This document shows, one piece after another, positions 1 to 8,701 of a DNA stretch of 64,000 bases. Position numbers and translations under genes: made by a program. This stretch comes from Burkholderiaceae bacterium 16 (GTDB taxonomy: Bacteria > Pseudomonadota > Gammaproteobacteria > Burkholderiales > Burkholderiaceae): positions 44,298 to 108,297 of the forward strand of contig JYOD01000084.1 of the NCBI GenBank assembly GCA_000955785.1. The letters are read 5' to 3'. The notes under the pieces are model-generated. The model saw only the letters and a list, made by a program, of their open reading frames with translations. It had not been told where the DNA came from and did no database searches. Each line of letters begins with the position of its first letter. Position 1 is the first letter of the stretch.

Positions 1-18
1 TGCGATTCCCGCCCCGGC

Positions 19-678
19 TCACGCATGGGCGCCGTCCTGGTACGGGTCGAAGCTACGGGCCGGGGATGCCGATACGCCGCGCGTGTCCATGCCGGCCAGC
101 TTCTGCGCGCCGTCGGTGAACGGGTCGATGTTGCGAGCCGGATCGGACGAGACGCCACTGCGGTCCAGGCCGGCGATGCGGGCGCCATCGGTGAAGGGAT
201 CAATCATGCGAGTGCGGGCACCGTCGGTGTACGGGTCGATGCTGCGGGCAGGATCGGACGAGACGCCAACGCGGTCCAGGCCGGCAATGCGGGCACCGTC
301 GTTGAACGGATCCACCATGCGGGTGCGGGCGCCGTCGGTGTACGGGTCGATGCTGCGGGCAGGATCGGCGGAAGGACCCGTGCGGTCCAGGCCGGCAATG
401 CGCGCGCCGTCGGTAAAGGGATCGGCCGTGCGGGCGTGGGCACCGTCAGTGAAGCTATCGAACCTGCCGCCACGGGCGCCATCGGTGAATGCGCTCACGG
501 GTGCCGTGCGCGCACCGTCGCTGAATACGTCGCGCGCGCCGCTGTGCATCGACTGGGCATAGGGCGCGTTGCCAGCGCGATCCGCAGCCGCGCTGGCGGC
601 ATGGGCGCTGCCCAGGGCAAACACGGCACCGGCAATGGCGGCGGCGGCAACCAGGGACTTGGCGAGGTTCGGGTACAT
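19..678 (-). CDS. Exported protein made of DGAR repeats
   Basis: A 219-residue protein of unknown function. Residues 1-27 form a clear Sec signal peptide ending in AHA, so the mature protein is probably periplasmic or extracellular. The rest consists of ten copies of an FTDGAR/YTDGAR-like hexapeptide, mostly preceded by DP, organised in a 37-residue super-repeat that also carries IAGLDR and SSDPARSI-like segments. At DNA level the unit is 111 bp. The ATG at 678 was preferred over an upstream in-frame ATG because a GGAG box sits about six bases before it. No catalytic motif, cysteine pair or membrane segment is visible after the signal. Low-complexity repeats may vary in number between strains. 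No family with a known role was recognised. Confidence 0.75.
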   Translation of the reverse strand: MYPNLAKSLVAAAAIAGAVFALGSAHAASAAADRAGNAPYAQSMHSGARDVFSDGARTAPVSAFTDGARGGRFDSFTDGAHARTADPFTDGARIAGLDRTGPSADPARSIDPYTDGARTRMVDPFNDGARIAGLDRVGVSSDPARSIDPYTDGARTRMIDPFTDGARIAGLDRSGVSSDPARNIDPFTDGAQKLAGMDTRGVSASPARSFDPYQDGAHA

Positions 679-1073
679 GGCAATCTCCAACTGGGTGAAT
701 GAGCCCATTCGTCGCCGGCACCCGATGGAACTTACAGGTTTTTTTCAGATTATTTGCCGAAACCCGTCCGCCTCGATCCGCGTGCGGTGCCCTGCACGTG
801 GACACGCCGCGCAGCCCAACGCTGCGCCCTGCCCCGCCCGGACCTGACTGGCCTAAGCCTTATTCCAGTCATCTTCCAGTCAAAAGGATGAACCCAGCCA
901 AAAGCTTATCCCCCCCAATACCGTGACGATCTCCAACCTCCGGCCAGTGTCGGCAAGCGCACGCATGACGCTAAATACAGTAACGGGTCAAGCGCTGCTG
1001 CGTGGCAAACCGAACAGAACAAGACAGAACGGCTGACGCCGTGGCCGGGACTTTTCGACTAGGGGAGAATGGG
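679..1073. other. Divergent intergenic region
   Basis: About 395 bases between the leftward repeat-protein gene and the rightward Crp/Fnr-type gene. It is visibly richer in A and T than its neighbours, especially around 730-760 and 890-920, and must hold the promoters of both genes. No convincing -35/-10 pair or palindrome was singled out, and no coding sequence is supported. Confidence 0.5.
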
Positions 1074-1793
1074 ATGACCGACACAGAACTGGACCTGTCC
1101 GGCAATCATTTGCTGGGCGCACTGCCGCAGCGCGAGCGCCGCCTGCTCATTCCGCGGCTGGATAGCGTCAACCTGCGCACGGGGCAACTGTTGAGCGACT
1201 CCGGGCAACGCATCCGGCATCTCTACTTCCCGATTTCCGCGGTGATCTCGATGATGTCCCTGCAGGAAAGCGGCGCTACCATCGAACTGGCCTCGGTGGG
1301 CCGCGAGGGGATGGTAGGTCTTCCCGCGCTGACCGGCGGCGAGACCATGCCCAACCGCATCGAGGTACGCAGTAGCGGCTGCGGCTTCCGCGTGGCCGCC
1401 GGCGACCTGCGCGCCATCTACCCCGAGCTGCCCATGCTGCAGCGCATGGCCCTGCTCTATATGCAGGCGCTGCTCACGCAGGTTTCGCAAACGGCGGTCT
1501 GCATCCGCCATCATTCGCTGACCACCCAGTTGTGCCGCTGGCTGCTGCTGGCGCTGGACCGTTCGCCCTGCAACGAGCTGGATGTCACCCAGCAGACCAT
1601 CGCCGACATGCTTGGCGTGCGCCGCGAGGGCGTCACCGAAGCAGTGGGCAAGCTGGCGGAACTGCGCATGATCAGCCACAGCCGTGGCCATATCACCGTC
1701 ATCGACCGCGCCGGGCTGGAAGGCTTCTCCGGCGAGTCCTACCGCATCGTGCGCAACGAATTCGACCGCCTGCTCAGCCCTGCCGCCAGCTAG
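1074..1793 (+). CDS. Crp/Fnr-family transcriptional regulator
   Basis: A 239-residue cytoplasmic regulator. The N-terminal part (about residues 20-130) reads as a cyclic-nucleotide-binding-like beta barrel (HLYFPISAVISMM, then a VGREGMVGLP stretch), and residues about 170-200 form the C-terminal winged helix with QQTIADMLGVRREGVTEAV as helix-turn-helix. No Fnr-type cysteine cluster is seen at the N terminus, so oxygen sensing through Fe-S is unlikely. The ATG at 1074 follows AGGGGAGAATGGG; an in-frame ATG 24 codons upstream lacks a comparable site. The gene ends tail-to-tail with the AGE epimerase gene: the two stop codons share the palindrome CTAG at 1790-1793. Ligand and targets are unknown. 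Confidence 0.85.
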   Translation: MTDTELDLSGNHLLGALPQRERRLLIPRLDSVNLRTGQLLSDSGQRIRHLYFPISAVISMMSLQESGATIELASVGREGMVGLPALTGGETMPNRIEVRSSGCGFRVAAGDLRAIYPELPMLQRMALLYMQALLTQVSQTAVCIRHHSLTTQLCRWLLLALDRSPCNELDVTQQTIADMLGVRREGVTEAVGKLAELRMISHSRGHITVIDRAGLEGFSGESYRIVRNEFDRLLSPAAS

Positions 1794-2938
1794 CCGGCAG
1801 TGGCATGTGCCAGCGCCTGGTAAGCGGTGGCAAGGTGGTAAGGCGTGGTCGAAGGCATCTCGGCCCGCTCCACCTTGCCCTGCGCCGACAGGCATTCGTA
1901 CCAGCCACCCGCGTGAAGAAAACGCGCCGGGAATGATTGCAGCCATGCCTGCAGGTGTGCGAGCGCAATGCGATCGCCATGCACCACCAGCGCCCGCGCG
2001 AATTCGGTTTGCGCCCAGATCCGCTGGAGCGGGTCGCGCACCGAGCCATCCAGGTTCAGCGCCGCCGCCACGCCCATGGTGCCGGTATCGACACCGTGCC
2101 CCAGGGCGAAGTCGAAGGCCCGCGTCAGCGCCTGGCTGAGCGGCGAGCCGTCGAACAGGGACGGCGCCGAAGCGAGCAGCGAAAACCACTCGAACTGGTG
2201 TCCGGGCTCGATCCGATTGCCGGCGTTGTCCGTCGTCAACGGCAACTCGGTGATGCAGCCGCTGGCCGGATCGACAAAGCTGGCCAACATGGCTGCGGCA
2301 ATGCCCGCCAGCCGGTCCGCGTAGAAATGGTCCGCCGTGGCCTCGTAAGCCGCCAGGTAAGCCTCGGTCAGATGCATGATCGGGTTTTGCAGTGGCGTGC
2401 CGCCGGCTGGGCTGAAGTCTTGCGCAAGCGCGGCGTGGTAGAGGCCGTCCGCCATGCCGAAACGCTGCTCGATCAGCCGCGCCGTGCCGTCCAGCAAGGC
2501 GCGCGCCTCGGGACTGCCCGTCCGCTTGAAATACGCCGCGCAAGCGAAGACCACGAAGGCGTGGGTGTACAAGTCCTTAGTGCTATCGAGCGGCTGGCCG
2601 TGCGCATCGATGCTGTAGACGAAGCCGCCGTACCCGCCATCGGCAAAGCGGCCGCGCAGCGACGCGAACAGCCGCGCGGCGTGGGCGGCCGCGTCGGTGC
2701 CCTCGCACCGGGAAAACACATAAAGCTGGCGCGCGCATGCCATGGCGCGATAGCGCGCCACCGGCAGCGGCTGGCGATCGGTGGCCGACAGCGCCTCATA
2801 GGGCAGTTGCATGGCGGCATTCCAGCCCGGACCGTTCCATAGCGGCAGGATGGCGGCATCGTAGTGCGCGAGCAGCGTGGCAACGGACGCGGAAATGGAA
2901 GCAGCACCGGCTGCGGTAAGGGTTGGTGTAACGTTCAT
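1790..2938 (-). CDS. AGE-family epimerase/isomerase
   Basis: A 382-residue member of the N-acylglucosamine 2-epimerase / D-mannose isomerase superfamily, an (alpha/alpha)6-barrel cytosolic enzyme family that interconverts aldoses and ketoses or epimerises N-acyl sugars. Family hallmarks are seen in order: LDSTKDLYTHAF (about 115-126), NPIMHLTEA (about 185-193), EPGHQFEWF (about 247-255), and STTPYHLATAY near the C terminus, which include the histidines and glutamates of the active site. Length fits the mannose-isomerase subgroup. The sugar substrate cannot be told from sequence. It stands alone, convergent with a Crp/Fnr-type gene that it overlaps by four bases. Confidence 0.85.
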   Translation of the reverse strand: MNVTPTLTAAGAASISASVATLLAHYDAAILPLWNGPGWNAAMQLPYEALSATDRQPLPVARYRAMACARQLYVFSRCEGTDAAAHAARLFASLRGRFADGGYGGFVYSIDAHGQPLDSTKDLYTHAFVVFACAAYFKRTGSPEARALLDGTARLIEQRFGMADGLYHAALAQDFSPAGGTPLQNPIMHLTEAYLAAYEATADHFYADRLAGIAAAMLASFVDPASGCITELPLTTDNAGNRIEPGHQFEWFSLLASAPSLFDGSPLSQALTRAFDFALGHGVDTGTMGVAAALNLDGSVRDPLQRIWAQTEFARALVVHGDRIALAHLQAWLQSFPARFLHAGGWYECLSAQGKVERAEMPSTTPYHLATAYQALAHATAG

Positions 2939-3454
2939 GCGGAAAGGAATTCGGTAAGGGGCGCGCCATCGCGCGGGCCCGGCTAAATATTCATGACCAA
3001 GACCCGGGGCGTGGGGAATGGCAACCGAGGCGTCCCGGAGACTGGCATCCGTGCAATATACCTCAGCACGGCAACCGGCCTTCCCGACTAGCCGGCGCCG
3101 GGGATGGTGCCCTGATGCACCGGACCATGCACAAAGGCAGGCGCGGTCGTCCCGATCCGCATTCCGGCGGCCTGCCGCAGCCCGGAGTGGCGGCCTCGTC
3201 CCACCCGGCCTTTCATGCCATTGGCAAGCTTGAACCCACCGGCAGATCGCCTAACCTTACCAAGTGGACCCCTGCTTCGAGAACCGCGACGAGCGGCTAT
3301 CGCGCCGCATTCCGCGCCCGCCGCGGCGCCTGGACCACATCCCTGGTTTGTGCAGATATCACGGCCGGAGGGATTCCCGCCTTCCGTCCTCCCCGCACTT
3401 TCTGGCCATCCGGCGCCCGCCGGAGGTTACGCCGATGCTCCATGGGAGAGCACG
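2939..3454. other. Gene-poor stretch
   Basis: About 515 bases between the divergent starts of the AGE epimerase (leftward) and the small orphan gene at 3455. Several short open frames exist but none has a ribosome-binding site or a recognisable product. A weak promoter-like pair, TTGAAC near 3230 and TAACCT about 16 bases later, could drive the downstream gene. Nothing else is recognised. Confidence 0.4.
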
Positions 3455-3727
3455 ATGGAAAAGCCAGTCGTAAGCCCCTTGCGTTTTGTCGAGATGCTGA
3501 ACGCCAGGCTGCCCGCCCATCCCCTGTATCAGGAGGGGATGCGCGTGTACGCCATTCCCAATCATTCAGAGCACCCTCACAGCCTGGTCTGCGTCGGCCC
3601 GCGCGGCGTCAAAGGCGTATGCGCAACGGTGGAACTGATCGTGCGCGGCGAGTGCGAGATCTTCCCCGACATACCGGGCGACTGGCACGCCGCCCCCCGC
3701 GCCACCGCTCGCGCCTCCAGCCGCTAG
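3455..3727 (+). CDS. Small protein of unknown function
   Basis: A 90-residue protein starting MEKPVVSPLRF, with GGGAGAG seven bases before the ATG. The core (residues 10-75) contains alternating hydrophobic stretches (VYAIPN, SLVCVGP, VCATVELIVRGECEIFP) that suggest a small beta-rich fold; the last 15 residues are Ala/Arg-rich and probably disordered. Two cysteines (in VCVGP and KGVCATV) are present but not in a metal-binding pattern. The open frame extends upstream without a stop, but the upstream part is low-complexity Pro/Ala sequence with no start signal. It ends 60 bases before the end of phnM on the other strand. No family recognised. Confidence 0.55.
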   Translation: MEKPVVSPLRFVEMLNARLPAHPLYQEGMRVYAIPNHSEHPHSLVCVGPRGVKGVCATVELIVRGECEIFPDIPGDWHAAPRATARASSR

Positions 3728-3787
3728 GGCGCTGCCGTCCGGCCACGCGCGGCCCCGTTTCAGCCTCCGATATGGCCGGGGGCAGCG

Positions 3788-5020
3788 TCACGCGGCTGCG
3801 CGCCCCTCCTCTACAGAAGCGGGAATCCGGACGACGCCGGCGCTGTCGGAACTCATGACGCCTGCCGGATACCGTGCGGCAAACACCAGGCGGCCCGCTG
3901 ACCACGTATGCGTCACCAGCGGCTGGCCCGCCACCATTGCCACCGCCACCAGGTCGGCGCGCAGCCCGGCCGCGATGCGGCCGCGGTCGGACAGCCCGCA
4001 GGCCGCCGCCGGGTTGGCGCTGACCAGCGCGGCTGCCCGCGGCAGGCTCAGGTCCGCCTGCCGCTCGGCGGCGAAGGCCGCCGCAATCAGCGTGGATGGC
4101 TGGTAGTCCGAACAAAGGCAATCCGCCACGTCGGCGCGGATGGCGTCGATGGCGCGCATCGAACCGCTCTGGCTCTGGCCGCGCAGCACATTGGGCGCGC
4201 CGAGGATGGTCGGCAGTCCTTGCGCCTTGGCCGCCTGTGCGGTCTCCAGGTTGATCGGGAACTCGCTCATGCGCACGCCCAGCGCCTGCATGGTGGTAAT
4301 GCGCTCAACCGAATCGTCGTCGTGGCTGGCGGCGGGAATGCCCATCCGCGCGGCCAGCGCCAGCAGGCGTTCCACGCGATCCAGCGCGCCATGCTGCTCC
4401 ACCAGTTTCTTGTCGGCGGCGGCGCGGGCTTCTTCGCGGCTCATGGCGTGGTTGCCCATCATATAGGCCAGGTACGCTTCGAGCGTCTTGAACTGGCCCT
4501 GGCCGGGCGAGTGGTCCATCACGGAGACCAGGTCCACCACGCCGGCCTCCATCAGTTGCTCCAGCACGGGCAGCGCGCTGGCATCGGTGACCTCGTAGCG
4601 GCAATGGACACGGTTGTCCACCAGGCTGTGATCACGGAAAGCCGTGACGGCGCGCACCAGAGCGTCGGCGGTGTCGTAGTTGCGCACGCCGAACGTATTG
4701 CTGGCGAACGACACCGCATGATAGGGCGTGGTGATGCCGGCAGCGGCGTTGCGGCGGTCGACGTGCGCCACGGCAAAATCGAGCGGGAACATCACGCGCG
4801 AGCGCGGTTCGGCTTCTTTTTCGATCGCATCGCAATGGAGGTCGATCAGGCCGGGCATCAGGGTCTGGCCGCGCAGGTCGATCACCTGGGTGGCGCGCGG
4901 CACGGCGGCGGCATCCGGCTCGATGGCCGTGATCATGCCATTCTCGATCAGCAGTGCGCTGTCGGAAAGCACGCCGTCGGGCAGGACGATCCGCGCATGG
5001 GTCAGGTAGGCAGGAAGCAT
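3788..5020 (-). CDS. phnM: PhnM, RPnTP hydrolase (C-P lyase pathway)
   Basis: A 410-residue amidohydrolase-superfamily enzyme. In the C-P lyase pathway it removes pyrophosphate from alpha-D-ribose 1-methylphosphonate 5-triphosphate to give the 5-phosphate that PhnJ cleaves. Metal-site motifs are visible: LIDLHCDAIEKE (about 53-64), the HDDDSVER loop in the middle and the conserved LGAPNVLRGQSQSG and CSDYQPSTL blocks. Start at ATG 5020 gives MLPAYLTHARIVL, the family's usual N terminus. It is the last gene of the leftward phnGHIJKLM operon, 50 bases after phnL. A second, more divergent copy lies at 11021. The last 20 residues are a probably flexible tail. Confidence 0.93.
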   Translation of the reverse strand: MLPAYLTHARIVLPDGVLSDSALLIENGMITAIEPDAAAVPRATQVIDLRGQTLMPGLIDLHCDAIEKEAEPRSRVMFPLDFAVAHVDRRNAAAGITTPYHAVSFASNTFGVRNYDTADALVRAVTAFRDHSLVDNRVHCRYEVTDASALPVLEQLMEAGVVDLVSVMDHSPGQGQFKTLEAYLAYMMGNHAMSREEARAAADKKLVEQHGALDRVERLLALAARMGIPAASHDDDSVERITTMQALGVRMSEFPINLETAQAAKAQGLPTILGAPNVLRGQSQSGSMRAIDAIRADVADCLCSDYQPSTLIAAAFAAERQADLSLPRAAALVSANPAAACGLSDRGRIAAGLRADLVAVAMVAGQPLVTHTWSAGRLVFAARYPAGVMSSDSAGVVRIPASVEEGRAAA

Positions 5021-5070
5021 GGTCGGTTCCGGAAACGATTGGAAACGGATAAAAACAACAACGAATCGGC

Positions 5071-5865
5071 TCAGCCAGCCACGGCGGCAAGCTTGCCAGC
5101 GGGCGCGGCCTCGGTGACGGCGGGCGGGTGCAAGGGCAGCAACCGGGTGGCCACGGCATCGCGCACCGCTTCGTCGTGGAAGATGCCGACCAGGCAACGG
5201 CCCTCGGCCAGCGCCTCGCGAATCAGCGCCACCACCACGGCGCGGTTGTCGGCATCGAGCGAGGCGGTCGGCTCGTCGAGCAACAGTACCGGATGACCGC
5301 CGATCAACCCGCGTGCGATGTTCACGCGCTGCTGCTCGCCGCCCGAGAACGTCGCCGGCGGGAGGCTCCACAGACGGCCCGGCACCTGCAGCCGCGCCAG
5401 CAGCGTCGCCGCGCGCTCGCGCGCTTCATCGGCGCCGGCGCCGCGCTGCTGCAGCGGCTCGGCCACCACGTCGAGCGTGCTAACGCGCGGGATCACGTGG
5501 AGGAACTGGCTGACATAGCCGATCACCTCGCGGCGCAGTTGCAGGATGCGCTGCTCAGGCGCGCGGGTCAGTTCCACCCAGTCGTTGCCGTCGCGGATGC
5601 GGATGCTGCCTTCGGTGGCCAGGTAGTTGCCGTACAGGCAGCGCAGCAGCGTGCTTTTGCCCGCGCCCGAACTGCCGGCCAGCACCAGGCACTCGCCGGC
5701 GGCGGCGTCGAAGTCGATGGCCTGCAGCACCGGCAGGCGCGTGCCGCCCTGGTTATGCAGGACGAAGGTCTTGCCGAGGCCGCGCACCTGGATGCGGCTG
5801 GCACCGGCGGCATCGACGGTATTGCTATCGGCTTTGCCTTGATGGCTGTTGGAGTCTTGCGTCAT
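5071..5865 (-). CDS. phnL: PhnL, ABC-type ATPase of the C-P lyase system
   Basis: A 264-residue ABC ATPase domain with no transmembrane part. PhnL is needed, together with PhnGHI, for displacing adenine from ATP by the phosphonate. Walker A GSSGAGKST (about 64-72), signature FSGGEQQRVNIARG and Walker B VLLLDEPTASLD are intact. The first 20 residues (MTQDSNSHQGKADSN...) are a polar extension. The gene lies two bases after phnK in the same operon, indicating translational coupling. PhnK and PhnL resemble each other and were distinguished by SYVGYVSQFLHVIPRVSTLDVVAEPL-like sequence here (IGYVSQFLHV) versus the oligopeptide-transporter-like PhnK. Confidence 0.93.
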   Translation of the reverse strand: MTQDSNSHQGKADSNTVDAAGASRIQVRGLGKTFVLHNQGGTRLPVLQAIDFDAAAGECLVLAGSSGAGKSTLLRCLYGNYLATEGSIRIRDGNDWVELTRAPEQRILQLRREVIGYVSQFLHVIPRVSTLDVVAEPLQQRGAGADEARERAATLLARLQVPGRLWSLPPATFSGGEQQRVNIARGLIGGHPVLLLDEPTASLDADNRAVVVALIREALAEGRCLVGIFHDEAVRDAVATRLLPLHPPAVTEAAPAGKLAAVAG

Positions 5866-5867
5866 GG

Positions 5868-6656
5868 TCAGCTCTGCAGGATGGAAGACACCAGCAATTG
5901 GGTGTACGGATGGTGCGGGTCGTCGAGGATCTGGTCGGTCAGGCCGCTTTCCACCACGCGCCCGCCTTGCATCACCAGCGTGCGGTGCGCCAGCAGGCGT
6001 GCCACGGCGAGGTCGTGGGTCACGATGATGGCGGCGAGGCCAAGGTCCGCCACCAGCCGGCGCAGCAGGTCGAGCAGGCGGGCCTGCACGGAGACATCGA
6101 GCGAGGCGGTGGGCTCGTCCATGAACACCAGGCGCGGATGCGTCACCAGATTGCGGGCGATCTGCAGGCGCTGCTGCATGCCGCCCGAGAAGCTCGCCGG
6201 CGCGTCGTCCAGGCGCCCCAGGTCAAGCTCCATCTTCTCCATCCACGTGCCGGCGACCTCGCGCAGTTCGCCGTAGTGGCGTCCGCCAACCGCCATCAGG
6301 CGCTCGGCGATATTGGCGCCGGCGCTCACGCGCATGCGCAGGCCATCGCGCGCGTTCTGGCGCACGAAACCCCAGTCGGTGCGCGCCAGCAGGCGCAGAC
6401 GGGCATCGGACAGCGTGGCGAGGTCAACCAGCCCTTGCTCGCGGGTGTCGTAGCGCACGCTGCCGGACTCCGGCGCGGCCTGCCAGGAAACCGCCTGCAG
6501 CAAGGTGCTCTTGCCGGAGCCGGATTCGCCCACCACGCACAGCACTTCGCCGGGAAAGAGATCGAAGCTGACATCGTGGCAGCCGTGCACGCCGTCCCAG
6601 GTGCGGGTCAGGCCGCGCACGGACAACAGCGGCTGGTGCGGATCGGTCCGGCTCAT
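5868..6656 (-). CDS. phnK: PhnK, ABC-type ATPase bound to the C-P lyase core
   Basis: A 262-residue ABC ATPase resembling oligopeptide-transporter ATPases but without partner permease genes. In Escherichia coli it docks as a dimer onto the PhnGHIJ core complex and remodels it with ATP. Walker A GESGSGKST, signature FSGGMQQRLQIARN and Walker B LVFMDEPTASLD are intact, and the C terminus ends in the DPHHPYTQLLVSSILQ sequence typical of this subgroup. Its start codon overlaps the phnJ stop by four bases (ATGA), so translation is coupled to that of the radical-SAM subunit. Confidence 0.95.
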   Translation of the reverse strand: MSRTDPHQPLLSVRGLTRTWDGVHGCHDVSFDLFPGEVLCVVGESGSGKSTLLQAVSWQAAPESGSVRYDTREQGLVDLATLSDARLRLLARTDWGFVRQNARDGLRMRVSAGANIAERLMAVGGRHYGELREVAGTWMEKMELDLGRLDDAPASFSGGMQQRLQIARNLVTHPRLVFMDEPTASLDVSVQARLLDLLRRLVADLGLAAIIVTHDLAVARLLAHRTLVMQGGRVVESGLTDQILDDPHHPYTQLLVSSILQS

Positions 6657-7549
6657 GCGGCCTCCTTGCTGGCGTTGGCACCGGTTTCACCTTGTTCCTG
6701 TCGCGTGGCGCAGTACTCGGTATCGGAGCAGACGAACATGCGGCCGCCCGCGTCGTCGGTGATGATTTCATCGAGATAGCTGTCGGTGGCGCCGCACAGT
6801 TCGCAGCAGCCCGACCACGTTTCGACGGCGAAGGGATGGTCGTCGAAATCCAGGCTCCTGACGCTTGTATAGGGCGGCACCGCATAGACCCGCTTCTCGC
6901 GCCCCGCGCCGAACAGCATCAGCGCCGGGCTGCGGTCCAGCTTAGGGTTGTCGAACTTGGGGATGGGCGACGGCCGCATCATGTAACGCTGGTTGACCAT
7001 CACGGGGTAGTCGTAGGTGGTGGCGATGCGTCCATGGCGCGCGATGTCCTCGTACAGCTTGACATGCATGGCACCGTATTCCGCCAGCGCATGCATGGTG
7101 CGGGTCTCGGTCTCGCTCGGCTCCAGCCACCGCAGCGGTTCCGGGATCGGTACCTGGAACACCATGATCTGGCCCTGGGCCAGCGGCGTTTCCGGAATCC
7201 GGTGGCGGGTCTGCACGATGGAGGCTTGCGCGGTGCGTTCGGTGGTCTGCACGCCGGTGACGCGGCCGAAGAAGCGGCGGATATTGATGGCGTTGGTGGT
7301 GTCGTCCGAGCCCTGGTCGATCACCTTGAGCACGTCGTCGCTGCCGATGATGGAGGCGGTGACCTGGATGCCGCCGGTGCCCCACCCGTATGGCAGCGGC
7401 ATCTCGCGGCTGCCGAACGGCACCTGGTAGCCGGGGATCGCCACCGCCTTGAGCAGCGCGCGGCGCAGCATGCGCTTGGTGGACTCGTCGAGATAGCCGA
7501 AGTTGTAGTGTTCGTCGCGCACGATGGCGTTGGCATTGGTGTCGTTCAT
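6653..7549 (-). CDS. phnJ: PhnJ, C-P lyase radical-SAM catalytic subunit
   Basis: A 298-residue radical S-adenosylmethionine enzyme that breaks the carbon-phosphorus bond of ribosyl alkylphosphonate to release the hydrocarbon. The unusual iron-sulfur motif CxxC-x21-C-x5-C is complete at Cys249, Cys252, Cys274 and Cys280, and Gly40 in AIPGYQVPF corresponds to the Escherichia coli Gly32 that carries the glycyl radical. The eight-residue N-terminal extension relative to E. coli explains the offset. Coupled to phnI and phnK by four-base overlaps. All residues known to be required are present, so the enzyme should be active. Confidence 0.97.
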   Translation of the reverse strand: MNDTNANAIVRDEHYNFGYLDESTKRMLRRALLKAVAIPGYQVPFGSREMPLPYGWGTGGIQVTASIIGSDDVLKVIDQGSDDTTNAINIRRFFGRVTGVQTTERTAQASIVQTRHRIPETPLAQGQIMVFQVPIPEPLRWLEPSETETRTMHALAEYGAMHVKLYEDIARHGRIATTYDYPVMVNQRYMMRPSPIPKFDNPKLDRSPALMLFGAGREKRVYAVPPYTSVRSLDFDDHPFAVETWSGCCELCGATDSYLDEIITDDAGGRMFVCSDTEYCATRQEQGETGANASKEAA

Positions 7550-8700
7550 GATGCGATGGCCTCCTGCGACGGGGCTTGAGCGATGGCGGCGGTGTCGTTC
7601 TCCGGCGGCACCGGCGCCGGTGCGGGGACGCCCTGCCCGCGCTCGGCGCGCAGCCGGCGCAGCAGTTCGAGATTAGTCTGGAAATCCACGTAGTGCGGCA
7701 GCTTCAGATGCTGCACGAAGCCGGAGGCTTCCACGTTGTCGCTGTGGTAGAGCATGAACTCCACGTCATTGGCGGGAGCGTCGGCCGCTTCGCCCAGTTC
7801 GGCGGCGCGCATCGCGCGGTCGGCCAGCGCCATCGACATTGCCTTGCGCTCGCCGTAGCCGAACACCAGGCCATAGCCGCGCGTAAAGCTCGGCCCCTCC
7901 TGCGCGTTGCCGGCAAACTGGCTCACCATCTGGCATTCGGTGACCTCGATCTCGCCGATGGTCACGGCAAATCCCAGCTCTTCCACGAACAGTTCGACCT
8001 CCACCGCGCCGTAGCGGATCTCCGCCGCGAACGGGTGCGAGTTGCCGTAGCCGCGCTGGGTCGAGTAGCCCATCGACAACAAGAAACCTTCATCGGCGCG
8101 TGCCAGGTTCTGCAAGCGCGCCGGACGGGCGGCGGGCAGTTCCAGGGGTTCGCGCGTCAGGTCGGGCGGCGCGGGATCGTGCGGGGGCACCGTCTCCGGC
8201 TCGATCAGCGATTCCTGGCGCAGCAGGTCGGTCACGCGGGGCATGCGCGCGTCCAGCGTGGACGCCGCCGGCGGCAACGGCGCATTCTCGCGCTCGGCCT
8301 CCAGCGTGAAGTCCAGCAAGCGCTGGGTGTAATCGTAGGTCGGGCCCAGCACCTGCCCGCCCGGCACGTCCTTGAAGGTGGACGAGATCCGGCGCCGCAA
8401 GCGCATGGCGCCGGTATCGAGCGCCACCGAGTAGCCGAAACGCGGCAAGGTGGTGCGATAGGCGCGCAGCAGGAACACGGCTTCGATCAGGTCGCCCGCG
8501 GCCTGCTTGATGGCCAGCGCGGCCAGGTGCGGGTCGTACAGCGAGCCCTCGGCCATCACGCGCGACACGGCCAGCGGCATCTGCTCGCGCACCTGCGCCA
8601 GCGTCAGCTCCGGCACGGCGCGGTCGCCGCGGCGGTAGTCGTCCAGCATGCGATAGGAGTTGAGGATGGCGCGTTCGCCCCCTTTGACGGCAACGTACAT
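7546..8700 (-). CDS. phnI: PhnI, C-P lyase core subunit
   Basis: A 384-residue subunit that catalyses nucleophilic attack of the phosphonate on the anomeric carbon of ATP, with PhnG, PhnH and PhnL. The start MYVAVKGGERAI at 8700 matches the family and is preceded by GGAGG; an upstream in-frame ATG lacks both. Recognised blocks include DDYRRGD, MAEGSLYDPHLAALAIKQA, GYSTQRGYG(N)SHPF and the C-terminal ECQMVSQF region plus the LYHSDNVEASGFVQHLKLPHY segment. The last 35 residues are Pro/Ala-rich and non-conserved. It starts one base after the phnH stop and overlaps phnJ by four bases. Confidence 0.95.
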   Translation of the reverse strand: MYVAVKGGERAILNSYRMLDDYRRGDRAVPELTLAQVREQMPLAVSRVMAEGSLYDPHLAALAIKQAAGDLIEAVFLLRAYRTTLPRFGYSVALDTGAMRLRRRISSTFKDVPGGQVLGPTYDYTQRLLDFTLEAERENAPLPPAASTLDARMPRVTDLLRQESLIEPETVPPHDPAPPDLTREPLELPAARPARLQNLARADEGFLLSMGYSTQRGYGNSHPFAAEIRYGAVEVELFVEELGFAVTIGEIEVTECQMVSQFAGNAQEGPSFTRGYGLVFGYGERKAMSMALADRAMRAAELGEAADAPANDVEFMLYHSDNVEASGFVQHLKLPHYVDFQTNLELLRRLRAERGQGVPAPAPVPPENDTAAIAQAPSQEAIAS

Positions 8701-8701
8701 A

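Noticed and set aside
231..460. Tandem 111-bp repeats resembling a CRISPR-like array
   Set aside because: The repeats are long, without unique spacers, and lie in a reading frame that keeps the protein repeats; no cas genes are present.
83..562. Long open frames on the plus strand across the repeat-protein gene
   Set aside because: They are antisense of a high-GC repetitive coding sequence; the minus frame alone has a signal peptide, a ribosome site and regular repeats.
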